From NCBI GenBank assembly GCA_016188575.1, contig JACPHN010000018.1, forward strand, positions 1 through 64,000: a DNA stretch of 64,000 bases. Reading direction: 5' to 3'. The notes under the pieces were generated by a model. That model had not been told where the DNA came from. It ran no database searches and saw only the letters and a program-made list of their open reading frames with translations. Origin of the DNA: Candidatus Schekmanbacteria bacterium. GTDB lineage: Bacteria; CSSED10-310; JACPHN01. Of this stretch, positions 45,350 to 54,472 are shown piece after piece (position 1 is the stretch's first letter; each line of letters opens with the position of its first letter). The position numbers and the translations under genes were made by a program.

Positions 45350-48300
45350 TTGGTTTTCCACCGTGTCGCGCACGGTCCGCGACTACTTCGCGACGGCGCG
45401 GGCATCGTCGGCGCCGGCAGCAACGATGGAGCCAACCGTCATGACCGGCTACGAGGCCGTAGTCGCGATCTCATCGCTGGCCTGCGACGTCCTTTGCGCC
45501 GACGAGACATGGATTGGCCAGGTCCGCACGCTGGCGGCCGCGGCGGGGACCGCGGCGCTTGTCAACGCGCGGGGATCCGCCTTGACGATCGTCTCGGGAG
45601 GCTCTTCCGGCGGCGCCGTCGCCGAGGCGAAAGGCTTTGCGCACCTGGGGAAGCAGGCTTGCGCGCTGGTCGATCGCGGCTGTCTCGGCCTCATCTTGCC
45701 GGAAATCGCGGCGGCAGCTCAGCAGCGCCTGCCGGTGGTGGTCATCGCGGGTTCGCCGCTCGGCACCAGCGGGACCGCGGATGGAGCTGCTGCAAGTTTG
45801 GGTGCGGCACTATGGTCTGCGACCGGTCTGGGAATCTTTGTCACGTGCCCGGTCAACGTCGAGGACAGCGTCGATCAGGCACTTCTGGCGCACCGCGCCG
45901 CGGCCTCCGCGCAAATGCCCGCCGTGGTGCTTCTCGATGGCCTCGCCAGCCCGGATTGCGCGCAGGATGTTGCGTTTCCGGCTCGGGAGGTGATCGCCGA
46001 GTATCTCGCGCGGGCGCTCGCAACCCCGCCGGAGGATCAGCCCGGGGCGGCAACCGTAGTGAGCGAGACGCCGTCCGCGCTCCTGAGAGGTGAAGGGAAG
46101 CTCCCTGGAGAGCTGGCCGCTGCCGCGGCCGGCCGCTGCTTCGCCGCCGGGGAACTGCTCGCCGAGCTGCTCCGCCGCGCCGCCGACGAGCTCGGCCATG
46201 GCGTTGGCCGCCCCGCGGGCCCGCTCGCGCAAACGGGCGAGGCCATGGACGCCACGCAGCTCATCTTGCTGGCATCGGGCCGCGAAATCGCGAGTGCCGC
46301 TCTCGCGGCGATGGGTCCCGACGGACGTGCTGTCGCGGCGACGGGGATACGCTGGATCTCCCCATTCCCTCTGGCGAGCCTCCTGCAAGTCGTGCGCGAC
46401 GCCTCGGCTGTGGCCCTCATCGATTGGCTCGATGCGAGCGGCACCAACCCGGGACTGATCGCCGCCCTCCTCGACTCCGTGCCCATGCCCGAGGGACGCG
46501 CGCACGACGTCGTCCCGGCACTGGTGCCCGGTGGCCCTACGACGCTTACACGTGGCGCTCTGGAGGCACTCGTAGCGCGTATCGCAAGCGGCGAGCTCCC
46601 CGGTCGCCCCGTGGTCCTCACTCCTGCACCGTCCCCGGCGGCTTCTGCGTTTCCCAAGCGCCGGGCGCAAGTCGACGCCTTTGCCCGCCGATTCCCGGGA
46701 AAGACCGCGCGGTTGCTGAGCCGCGACGGGCCATACAGAAGCTCGGCGGAAAGCACCGCGGTCGGTGTCCTCGGGCCCCGACAGTGGCTCGGCGGTCCGG
46801 CGATTTCCAACGCCCTGGCCGGACTGGCGTCCAGCGGGAATAAGGTGCGAGTTTCGTTCTTTCCGGCCGGGGGTGAGTCCTGTCTCATGCTGGTGTCGTC
46901 AGGCATTCGCGCCCTGCCACCGACGCCGTGGGAAACCGAGCTGAGGGCCATCGTCCTGTTGTCGCGCGATCTGGACGAAGCCTGCGAACCGCTGGCGCCG
47001 GTGGCCGATCAGGGCCTGGTAATCATCGTGACGAAGCTCGACACAGACGCGCTTTGGGGGCTGCTGCCGGCATCTTGGCGAACCGCATTCGCGGAGCGCC
47101 GCCTGCGCCTGACGCTGGTCCGGGGCGAGGCGACGGCCGCGCTAAGCAAGGTGGGACAGCTCGTGGCCGGGACCGCCATCGAGGATCCGAGTTGGGAGCC
47201 GGTCGACGTCCGCTTGCTGGCGCAGCGGAACGGCGAGCACGGTCACGCCGGTGCGCGCGAGGAAGCGCCGATGCTGCCACCTTGCGAGGCGCCGGCAGAG
47301 GATTTGGTGCGGTACTGGGGCGAGCTCGTCCAGCCCCGGCGGGCAGGCGAGCGGCTCGGCGCGGCCGACCCCCTGCTCAGCTCACCGCTCGTCCCGGCGA
47401 GCACAGCGGCGCTGCGCGGCGCCCACGCGTGGCGAGAAAGCCTGCCGGAGCTTCTGCCCGATAGGTGCACCGGCTGCGGGGCCTGCCTGGTCGCCTGCCC
47501 AGATAGCGCCATCACCGCGCGGCCCGTGGCGACCCAGGCGCTCCTGGAGTCCCAAATCGACGCCGCCGCCGCAGATCATCCGGTCCCCGCCACTGCCGGA
47601 GCGAGCGGAAAACTGAAGCGCGCGGTGCCCGCCGCGTGCGCGCGCCTGGCCAAGGCCGTGCGTGGCGAAGGCCGAACCGCGCTCTCCGCCATGGCTGCGC
47701 GCGCCGCGCTCACCGAAAACCTGGCCAGGCTGCATCCCTCCGCTGCCGAGCAAGACTACCTCGAGGGCGTGCTCGACAGCTTCGAGCGCGGCTGGCCGGA
47801 GTCCATGATTTGCGCTGCACCAGCCGCCGTGGCGTCCGTCCCCGCGGCGGTCTTCGTGTGGGCGGTTGATCCCGATGCGTGCCAGGGATGCGGGCTCTGC
47901 GTGGAGGCCTGCGCGGACGGCGCGCTGGTCACGCGACCGCGATCGGTCGACGCAATTGCGACCGCGGGTGCACGACTCCGCGGCGCGCGCGCGCTCGCGT
48001 GCGAGGACGCCGCGATCGCTACCTTTGTCGCAACGAAGCTGACGACACCACTGGCGGCGCTGCAGATGAGCGCTACGGAACCGCACCCGTTCACGGGCGG
48101 GGGGCTGCCCGCACCCGGGTCGGGAACGCGGTTGGCCATGAATCTCGCGCTGTCGGTCGCCGATCGGGCGGCCCGCGACCGCGCGGCAGCCCGCCTCATG
48201 GCCATGCAGACCGCCTCCCAGGCGCTGCGAGAGTGCATTCAGAACAGCCTGGCGGCGTCCATCGACATCAGCGACATGCGCTCGCTCGAGCAGGCCATGG

Positions 48301-49676
48301 CCGGCTCCGGCGGTGGCTCGCACGCCACGCTCGCGACGATCATCGAGAGCCTCGAGCAGAGCGGTGCCGCCCGAACCGTCGACGGAAAAAGCCTGAAAGG
48401 TCTGGCGCGGGCTGCGCAGAGTCTCGAGAAAAGGCTGCTCCGGTTGGGATCCGCCGCCGCGAGCGCGCGCCGCACCGGGTACGCGATCGTGTTGGCCGGC
48501 GCGGACCTGGAGAGACGACTACTGGCCTTCCCGTACAATCCGTTCGCCGCGTCCGCGCTCGTGAGCAGCGGCGGCGGAGGCGAAGCCCTTGGTGTGGTCC
48601 GCGGACTGCTCGACGGCTGGTTGGCGGATCTCGGACTGCTCGCCGAGGCCAACGCCATGGTAGGTGGCGGTTACCGGGCCGAGAGCCGCTTCCGAGGCGG
48701 CGCGCCGGCGTGGCGTGACCTGACCCAGGAGCAGCGTTCCGGCGCTCCTTTCGTCCTGCTCGGCATTGACGCCGCACGCTGGCGGAGCGGCGGATTCGCG
48801 GCCGTAGCCAGCGCGCTCGCTAGCGACCTGCCCGTGAAAGTCCTGATGTTCGACGACGCTCTCGGTGAAGACTCCCCTTGCCCCACGGCCGTGGCATTGG
48901 CTGCGTCATTCCACAATGTCCTGGTCGCGGCGACCTCGCTCGCCGACCCGGCGCACTTTCACCGCTGCCTGGCGGCGGCGCTCGCCCACAGCGGACCGGC
49001 CCTGGTCTCTGTCCTGTCGCCGGAGCCCGATGGTCACGGATTCTCTCCGTCGCAGACGCTCGCCCGCGCCCGCGACGCCGTCCGTGCCCGCGTCTCCCCA
49101 GTTGCACTGATACGGCCTGCGACCTCCGTTGGGCAACAGCGCCTCGACCTGTCCGGAAACCCCAGCCCTGAGATGAGCTGGGAAGAAACGGAATGCGACG
49201 AGACCTTCACGCCGGTGCACTGGGCGCTCGGCGACTCGCGGTGGGAACGATTCCTGGCGGCCGCGCCTGAGCGCGCCCGCGGCGACGACGCGGCGCGCAT
49301 GCCGCTGGCGGCCTGGTTGGACCTCGATGCGGCGGAACGACCGATGCACCAGCCCACGTTCATTGACAGCTCCGGCAAAATTCGGGATGTCCCTCCCGAT
49401 CTTGCGCGTTTCGCGGGACACTGTGGCGAGCAATGGCGAGCCCTTCGTGATAAGCTACGCGCCGCGCCTATCGATGTGGAAACGGTACGGAATGAAGTCG
49501 TCGCGGCGCTGCGGGAGCAGCACCAACGGCATGTGGAAGCGCTGAAACAGGAGTTTGAGCAGACCATGGCGCAGGAAAAAGAAGCTCTACGAGAGCAGCA
49601 CTTGGCACAGGTGCGGGAACGCCTCCTGCAGATTTCCGGCCTGGCCGCCGGAGCCGACCGGGAGAAGCAGCCGTGA
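45342..49676 (+). CDS. Giant degenerate PFOR-like 4Fe-4S protein encoded inside the rnf operon
   Basis: 1444 residues from a GTG overlapping rnfB by eight bases (GAGGG upstream). Residues about 25-220 resemble the pyruvate-binding domain I of NifJ/PFOR (GYEAVVAISSLACDVL; VVLLDGLASPD where PFOR has FFDGFRTSHE). About 330-430 resemble domain II. Two 4Fe-4S motifs follow, at C709-x2-C-x2-C-x3-C (CTGCGACLVACP) and C847-x2-C-x2-C-x3-C (CQGCGLCVEACA), where PFOR has domain V. About 1050-1300 resemble the last PFOR domain (FPYNPF, HSGPALVSVLSPEPDGHG). The usual GACAGCGE and ATGCSS thiamine/proximal-cluster motifs are absent. The C-terminus is a coiled coil (about 1380-1435). It is probably non-enzymatic and an electron-input or scaffold partner of RnfB/RnfC (inference). 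Confidence 0.8.
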   Translation: MASWFSTVSRTVRDYFATARASSAPAATMEPTVMTGYEAVVAISSLACDVLCADETWIGQVRTLAAAAGTAALVNARGSALTIVSGGSSGGAVAEAKGFAHLGKQACALVDRGCLGLILPEIAAAAQQRLPVVVIAGSPLGTSGTADGAAASLGAALWSATGLGIFVTCPVNVEDSVDQALLAHRAAASAQMPAVVLLDGLASPDCAQDVAFPAREVIAEYLARALATPPEDQPGAATVVSETPSALLRGEGKLPGELAAAAAGRCFAAGELLAELLRRAADELGHGVGRPAGPLAQTGEAMDATQLILLASGREIASAALAAMGPDGRAVAATGIRWISPFPLASLLQVVRDASAVALIDWLDASGTNPGLIAALLDSVPMPEGRAHDVVPALVPGGPTTLTRGALEALVARIASGELPGRPVVLTPAPSPAASAFPKRRAQVDAFARRFPGKTARLLSRDGPYRSSAESTAVGVLGPRQWLGGPAISNALAGLASSGNKVRVSFFPAGGESCLMLVSSGIRALPPTPWETELRAIVLLSRDLDEACEPLAPVADQGLVIIVTKLDTDALWGLLPASWRTAFAERRLRLTLVRGEATAALSKVGQLVAGTAIEDPSWEPVDVRLLAQRNGEHGHAGAREEAPMLPPCEAPAEDLVRYWGELVQPRRAGERLGAADPLLSSPLVPASTAALRGAHAWRESLPELLPDRCTGCGACLVACPDSAITARPVATQALLESQIDAAAADHPVPATAGASGKLKRAVPAACARLAKAVRGEGRTALSAMAARAALTENLARLHPSAAEQDYLEGVLDSFERGWPESMICAAPAAVASVPAAVFVWAVDPDACQGCGLCVEACADGALVTRPRSVDAIATAGARLRGARALACEDAAIATFVATKLTTPLAALQMSATEPHPFTGGGLPAPGSGTRLAMNLALSVADRAARDRAAARLMAMQTASQALRECIQNSLAASIDISDMRSLEQAMAGSGGGSHATLATIIESLEQSGAARTVDGKSLKGLARAAQSLEKRLLRLGSAAASARRTGYAIVLAGADLERRLLAFPYNPFAASALVSSGGGGEALGVVRGLLDGWLADLGLLAEANAMVGGGYRAESRFRGGAPAWRDLTQEQRSGAPFVLLGIDAARWRSGGFAAVASALASDLPVKVLMFDDALGEDSPCPTAVALAASFHNVLVAATSLADPAHFHRCLAAALAHSGPALVSVLSPEPDGHGFSPSQTLARARDAVRARVSPVALIRPATSVGQQRLDLSGNPSPEMSWEETECDETFTPVHWALGDSRWERFLAAAPERARGDDAARMPLAAWLDLDAAERPMHQPTFIDSSGKIRDVPPDLARFAGHCGEQWRALRDKLRAAPIDVETVRNEVVAALREQHQRHVEALKQEFEQTMAQEKEALREQHLAQVRERLLQISGLAAGADREKQP

Positions 49677-51028
49677 CCGGCCTGCTGCAGGCGATCCGCA
49701 AGTCCCCCCAGCCGACCTTTCACCACGGCGTCCATCCCGAGGAAAACAAGGGACGCACGAATCGCCTGCCCGTGGCGCGGATGCCCTTTGTCGGCGAGTA
49801 CGTCCTCCCGCTGTCCCAGCACCTCGGCGCGCCTTCCCCTCCCATCGTCGTGCCCGGACAACGCGTGGAACGGGGAGAAGCCGTGGCGCGCCCCGGAGGA
49901 TTCGTGTCAGTGAGCCTGCACAGTCCGGTCACCGGCACCGTGAAGGCGATCGAGCTCCGCCCGCACCCCAATGGGAAGCTCATGCCGGCCGTCGTCGTGC
50001 AGGCCGATCCCTTCGCAAGCCAGCGCGATCAGTTCCCCGCCGTCCCCGATCCGCTGCTCAGCGCCCGCGAGACCGTGCTGCAGCACATCCAGAGCTCCGG
50101 GATGGTCGGACTCGGAGGTGCTGCTTTCCCGAGCCACGTCAAGGCCAAGGTGCCTGACGGCAAACGAGTGCAGTTCGCGGTGCTGAACGGCTGCGAGTGC
50201 GAACCGTATTTGACCTGCGATCACCGGGTGATGGTCGAAAACCCCGGTGACGTCATTCGCGGCTTTCAAATCCTCCTCAGCCTCGTCGGCGCCGAACGCG
50301 GCTACATCGGCGTCGAGCTCAACAAGGCCGACGCCATCGCCGCCCTGCGCGCCGCGGTCGGACGAGCCCCACTGCCGATCGAGATCCTCGGGCTCGAGGT
50401 GAAGTATCCGCAGGGTGCCGAAAAGATGCTCTTGGATGCCATTTTCCACCGCGAAGTGCCGTCCGGGAAGCTGCCGCTCGACCTCGAGATCGTCGTGAAC
50501 AACGTCGGCACGGCGGCCGCGATTGCGCAATACTTCGATACCGGCAAGCCGCTGATCGAGCGCGTCGTCACGGTCACCGGCGACGCGGTCTCGCGGCCCG
50601 CTAACTTGCTCGTTCCCATCGGCACGCCGGTTTCCGCCGTGCTCGAGCACTGCGGCCTGCGCCAGGGCGAAGCTCGGCAGGTAATCGTCGGCGGGCCGAT
50701 GATGGGACTCGCGCAAAAGGATCTCGACGTTCCCGTGCTCAAAGGCACCTCTGGAATCCTCGCGTTCACCTCGGAAACCGTTCGCGTCCAGGCGGAGATG
50801 CCCTGCATCCGCTGCGGCCGTTGTCTGGACGCCTGCCCGGTATTCCTGAACCCGTCTCGGCTCGCCATGCTCGTGCGCACCGAAAGTGTTGACGAGCTGG
50901 AACGTTATCACCTGCTCGATTGCTTCGAGTGCGCTTCGTGTTCCTTCGTGTGCCCATCGTCCATTCCTCTGGTCCAACTGATGCGCGTTGGCAAGGGGCT
51001 AATTCGACAGAAGAAGAGCTCGAAATGA
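49673..51028 (+). CDS. rnfC: Rnf complex subunit RnfC
   Basis: 451 residues from a GTG overlapping the previous stop (GTGA). An N-terminal barrel-sandwich segment (SLHSPVTGTVKAIE) precedes the NADH/FMN-binding core (GMVGLGGAAFP, NGCECEPYLTCD). At the C-terminus come two 4Fe-4S motifs, CIRCGRCLDACP (about 378) and CFECASCSFVCP (about 417). RnfC is the peripheral NADH-oxidising or NAD-reducing module, homologous to NuoF and NqrA. Confidence 0.96.
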   Translation: MTGLLQAIRKSPQPTFHHGVHPEENKGRTNRLPVARMPFVGEYVLPLSQHLGAPSPPIVVPGQRVERGEAVARPGGFVSVSLHSPVTGTVKAIELRPHPNGKLMPAVVVQADPFASQRDQFPAVPDPLLSARETVLQHIQSSGMVGLGGAAFPSHVKAKVPDGKRVQFAVLNGCECEPYLTCDHRVMVENPGDVIRGFQILLSLVGAERGYIGVELNKADAIAALRAAVGRAPLPIEILGLEVKYPQGAEKMLLDAIFHREVPSGKLPLDLEIVVNNVGTAAAIAQYFDTGKPLIERVVTVTGDAVSRPANLLVPIGTPVSAVLEHCGLRQGEARQVIVGGPMMGLAQKDLDVPVLKGTSGILAFTSETVRVQAEMPCIRCGRCLDACPVFLNPSRLAMLVRTESVDELERYHLLDCFECASCSFVCPSSIPLVQLMRVGKGLIRQKKSSK

Positions 51029-52044
51029 AGCGGCACGCCCCTGATCTGATCATTACCACAGCGCCCTTCCTCAGAGAAGGCAGCTCCACTCCCGAGCTCA
51101 TGCGCCAGGTGCTGCTGGCCACCATTCCAGTCGTCGCCGCAGGAACCTGGTTTTTCGGATTCGGAGCGCTCCTCGTCATCTTCACGGCAACGGTCGGGGC
51201 CGTTGCCGCCGAATGGTTCCTGAGCGGTAACCGCTCGGGACTCGGAACGCTTGCGGACGGGAGCGCGCTGCTCACCGGGATCCTCCTCGGTCTGACCCTG
51301 CCGCCGCCGATTCCACTGTGGATGGCCTTCCTGGGCGGCGCGGTCGCGATTGCGCTCGGCAAGGTGATCTGGGGCGGCCTCGGCCACAACATCTTCAATC
51401 CTGCGCTGGTCGGCCGCGCCTTTCTGCAGGCGGCGTTCCCCGAGCCCATGACCACGTGGAGCGCCCCCGTAAGCTCATGGTTCTCAAGCAGCTCTCCCTA
51501 CGTCGCGGTCGACCCACGCACGTTCGCGCTACCCCTGATGCGCGTGAAGACCGACGTCATCACGGCGGCGACTCCGCTTGGGCTCGCCAAGTTTCAGGGA
51601 AAGGGAACCGACCTGTGGTCGCTGTTCTTCGGCAACACCGGAGGTTCGATCGGCGAGACGTGCGCGGTGCTGCTGATCCTGTGCGGCTTGTGGCTGGCAT
51701 CCCGCCGCGCCTTGGAATGGCGGCTGCCCGTGGCGGCGTTGAGCTCCGTGTTCGTGTTTAGCTCGACGCTGCACCTCATCGACTCCACGCGCTACCCCGG
51801 ACCCCTGTTCATGCTGCTGTCCGGCGGCATCCTGTTCGGCTCCGTGTTCATGGTCACCGACCCCGTCACCACCCCGATAACCCGCACCGGCGCCTGGGTC
51901 TTCGGCGCCGGGCTCGGCTTTCTCGTGGTCCTCATCCGCATCTTCGGCGGCTTGCCCGAAGCCGTCATGTTCAGCATTCTCTTGATGAATGCGGTCACTC
52001 CCCTGATCAACCGGGCGACGCAACCCCGGACGTTTGGATACTGA
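51025..52044 (+). CDS. rnfD: Rnf complex subunit RnfD
   Basis: 339 residues, overlapping rnfC by four bases (ATGA). About ten hydrophobic helices in the NqrB/RnfD fold. Thr-183 in DVITAATPL is the expected covalent FMN attachment residue. Other family marks are GHNIFNPALVGRAFL and MVTDPVTTPIT. It is an ion-translocating membrane subunit. Confidence 0.95.
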   Translation: MKRHAPDLIITTAPFLREGSSTPELMRQVLLATIPVVAAGTWFFGFGALLVIFTATVGAVAAEWFLSGNRSGLGTLADGSALLTGILLGLTLPPPIPLWMAFLGGAVAIALGKVIWGGLGHNIFNPALVGRAFLQAAFPEPMTTWSAPVSSWFSSSSPYVAVDPRTFALPLMRVKTDVITAATPLGLAKFQGKGTDLWSLFFGNTGGSIGETCAVLLILCGLWLASRRALEWRLPVAALSSVFVFSSTLHLIDSTRYPGPLFMLLSGGILFGSVFMVTDPVTTPITRTGAWVFGAGLGFLVVLIRIFGGLPEAVMFSILLMNAVTPLINRATQPRTFGY

Positions 52045-52048
52045 TGCC

Positions 52049-52708
52049 ATGGAAGCGACAAGAGAACCTAGCGCGCAGCGGCTCATCCTCTCTCTGAGCA
52101 TCTCGGGGCTCGTCGCGGGAATCGTGCTGGTCGGCGTGTACGACGTGACCTACCCGGCGATACAGAAAAACCGCGCCGAGGCGGTAAAGAAGGCCGTCTT
52201 CAAGATTTATGGGGAGCACACCAAGGGATTCGAGGTCTTCCTGCTCGGCAGTGATCACAAGACGCTGCAAGCGTTCGACATGTCGGGAGGTGCCTTGCCC
52301 GAGGGGAGTACCGTGTTCGGTGCCGTGGACAGCAGCGGCCAGCTCATGGGATACGCTGTCCCCGCCGAAGGCGCGGGCTTTCAGGATACCATCAAGATCC
52401 TCTATGGATACGACCCCACCCAGAAGCGGATCGTGGGCATGGAGGTCCTGGAAAGCAAGGAGACGCCCGGGCTGGGCGACAAGATCGGATCCGATGCGAA
52501 ATTCCGCGCAAACTTCACAGCGCTGTCGGTGGAGCCAGCTATTCAGCTCGTGAAGGGAAAGAAGTCCGGGGCCAACGAGGTCGATGCCATCAGTGGCGCC
52601 ACAATCAGCTCCGATGCCGTGGTGAAGATCTTGAACAGGAGCCTCGACCAGTGGCGGCCAATCCTGGCGGCAGAGGCGGCCAAGAAGTCAGGCGCCAAGG
52701 AACGATAA
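52049..52708 (+). CDS. rnfG: Rnf complex subunit RnfG
   Basis: 219 residues. One N-terminal membrane helix (about 12-35) and a periplasmic FMN-binding domain. The flavin is expected on Thr-185 of SGAT in DAISGATISSDAV. Further family marks are GFQDTIKILYGYD and ESKETPGLGDKI. The ATG at 52049 is preferred over an in-frame TTG at 52034, though neither has a strong ribosome site. Confidence 0.93.
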   Translation: MEATREPSAQRLILSLSISGLVAGIVLVGVYDVTYPAIQKNRAEAVKKAVFKIYGEHTKGFEVFLLGSDHKTLQAFDMSGGALPEGSTVFGAVDSSGQLMGYAVPAEGAGFQDTIKILYGYDPTQKRIVGMEVLESKETPGLGDKIGSDAKFRANFTALSVEPAIQLVKGKKSGANEVDAISGATISSDAVVKILNRSLDQWRPILAAEAAKKSGAKER

Positions 52709-52710
52709 GC

Positions 52711-53394
52711 ATGGCCACAAAGATGGATGACGAGGAAAAGCAGAAGTTATACGACGAATTCGTGAAAGGCATTTGGCGCGAGAATCCTGTGTTTATCCAG
52801 GTGCTGGGATTATGCCCTTCGCTTGCCGTCACGAATTCGCTCATGAATGGCATCGCCATGGGCGCCGCCGTACTGTTCGTCCTGGTGTGCTCGAGCTTCT
52901 TGATCTCACTGTTGCGCAACGTCATTCCCAAGCCGGTCCGCATTTCGATCTACATCGTGGTGATCGCGACCTTCGTCACCGCGGTCGACTTCACGCTGGC
53001 TGCAGTGGCGCCAGACCTGCACAAGTCGCTGGGAGCCTTCATCGCCCTGATCGTCGTCAATTGTCTCATTCTGGGACGCGCGGAGGCGTTTGCGGGGCGC
53101 CACGGCGTCAAGGAATCTGTCGCCGACGCAATCGGCATGTCCATTGGCTTTACGCTTGCGCTTTGTCTGATCGGGGGCATTCGCGAAGCTCTCGGCAATG
53201 GGACGCTGCTTGGATACTCGCTTTTCGGACCAAACTTCGAACCCTGGGTGATCATGATTCTACCTCCTGGTGGCTTTCTCACTCTCGGGGCTTACTTGTT
53301 CCTGTTTGCGTACTTCAAGGAACGATCGGAGGAGAAAAAGCAGAGGCAGGCCGATGCCGCGAGGAATCTCACGGAAGGTAGGAGGGCAGCGTGA
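52711..53394 (+). CDS. rnfE: Rnf complex subunit RnfE
   Basis: 227 residues, six helices of the NqrD/RnfE fold. LGLCPSLAVTNSL and VVNCLILGRAEAFA each carry a cysteine that, with two from RnfA, should hold the membrane-embedded 2Fe-2S cluster. GGAAC ribosome site before the ATG. The tail is charged (KKQRQADAARN). Confidence 0.95.
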   Translation: MATKMDDEEKQKLYDEFVKGIWRENPVFIQVLGLCPSLAVTNSLMNGIAMGAAVLFVLVCSSFLISLLRNVIPKPVRISIYIVVIATFVTAVDFTLAAVAPDLHKSLGAFIALIVVNCLILGRAEAFAGRHGVKESVADAIGMSIGFTLALCLIGGIREALGNGTLLGYSLFGPNFEPWVIMILPPGGFLTLGAYLFLFAYFKERSEEKKQRQADAARNLTEGRRAA

Positions 53395-53972
53395 TGAACG
53401 ACTTGCTCTGGATTTTCGTGTCCGCTGCGATCATCAACAACTTCACGCTCACGTATTTTCTCGGCCTCTGCCCATTTTTTGGCGTGAGCAACAAGATCGA
53501 TACTGCATTGCGAATGGCGGCAGCCAACATATTTGTGCTGGTCATTACGTCATTCTCGACATGGGTACTGAATACCTTTGTGCTTTTCCGCGCCGAGTAT
53601 TTGCGCTTGATCGCGTTTATTGTGGCCATTGCGTGCACGGTGCAATTCGTCGAAATGGTGATCAAGAAGACGAGCCCCGCACTTTTCAAGGCGCTGGGCA
53701 TCTACTTGCCGCTGATCACCACCAACTGCGCCATGCTCGCGCTCGCGCTGTTTCAGACCACGCGTGGTTATGGGCTTCTTCAGGGTCAGGCGTACGCGCT
53801 CGGCGCCGGAGTGGGGCTGGGTCTGGCGCTGTTGATCATGGCCGGGATCCGGCAGGAGAACGAGCTCGTGACCATACCAAAGCTCGTCCGCGGCGCGGCG
53901 ATGAACTTTTTCATCGCGGGAATCCTGTCCATGGCGTTCATGGGATTCGCTGGTCTCTTTAGCTCGCACTAG
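53394..53972 (+). CDS. rnfA: Rnf complex subunit RnfA
   Basis: 192 residues, six helices. LGLCPFFGVSNKI and TTNCAMLALAL supply the partner cysteines to RnfE. The ATG at 53394 has AGGAGG eight bases upstream and shares one base with the rnfE stop (TGATG). The GTG just before it is an alternative start. Confidence 0.95.
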   Translation: MNDLLWIFVSAAIINNFTLTYFLGLCPFFGVSNKIDTALRMAAANIFVLVITSFSTWVLNTFVLFRAEYLRLIAFIVAIACTVQFVEMVIKKTSPALFKALGIYLPLITTNCAMLALALFQTTRGYGLLQGQAYALGAGVGLGLALLIMAGIRQENELVTIPKLVRGAAMNFFIAGILSMAFMGFAGLFSSH

Positions 53973-53989
53973 CGGTCGGGAGGCTGCGA

Positions 53990-54373
53990 ATGGAGGCGAT
54001 CGGCCTGGCATTGCTGCTCGGCGCGCTCTGCGGCATCTGGTTCCTGTTGCAAAGAGCGACAGGCCGGCTGCCGGCAGACGAGCAAGAGGGCCGGGCGGAA
54101 GAACGCCCGGCCGGTTGCTGTGGCGCGCGCCTCGTGTGCCCGGGAGACGATTGCCCGGACAAGGACCGCGAACCCGGCGCGCGGCTCCGCCCCGCGCAAA
54201 TCCTGGCCGGCCATCGCCTGACCACCCGACGCCGGATGCTTCTGCTCTTTTTGGCAATTGCAGGCGCCACCCTGTTGCTCTGGGGTGCGCACCTTGCGAC
54301 CGCACCGGTGGGGTCGCGCTCGAGCGGGGCCGGTGATAGCTTGTCCCCTGCTGCCCGCGATGCTTCGAACTAG
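53990..54373 (+). CDS. NqrM-like cysteine-containing membrane protein
   Basis: 127 residues 17 bases after rnfA, with GAGG upstream of the ATG. N-terminal helix (about 3-20), then a soluble stretch with Cys-43, Cys-44, Cys-50 and Cys-55 (GCCGARLVCPGDDCPDK), a basic stretch, and a second helix (about 83-101). The helix followed by a CxGL...C...C pattern recalls NqrM (DUF539), the maturation factor that delivers iron to the NqrD/E cysteines of Na+-NQR. By position it could mature the RnfA/E cluster. It is longer than NqrM and the match is by motif only. Confidence 0.55.
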   Translation: MEAIGLALLLGALCGIWFLLQRATGRLPADEQEGRAEERPAGCCGARLVCPGDDCPDKDREPGARLRPAQILAGHRLTTRRRMLLLFLAIAGATLLLWGAHLATAPVGSRSSGAGDSLSPAARDASN

Positions 54374-54472
54374 TGCTCGATGCACCGCAACGCGACCATG
54401 GAGCCGCTCGCGGCGGCACCCCCCCAGCATGCCATTGACCACAGGGGTCACTTCCGCAGAGGAGATTACCGC

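Noticed and set aside
45810-46670. Several long antisense frames under the PFOR-like gene
   Set aside because: All are shadows of a GC-rich coding region. The + strand frame has Fe-S motifs and is coupled to both neighbours.
45342-49676. Calling the giant protein an active pyruvate:ferredoxin oxidoreductase
   Set aside because: The thiamine-diphosphate and proximal-cluster motifs (GACAGCGE, ATGCSS) are not present.
54089-54112. Rho-independent terminator inside the NqrM-like gene
   Set aside because: The stem is perfect but is not followed by a U-tract and lies within a frame that continues with conserved-looking cysteines.
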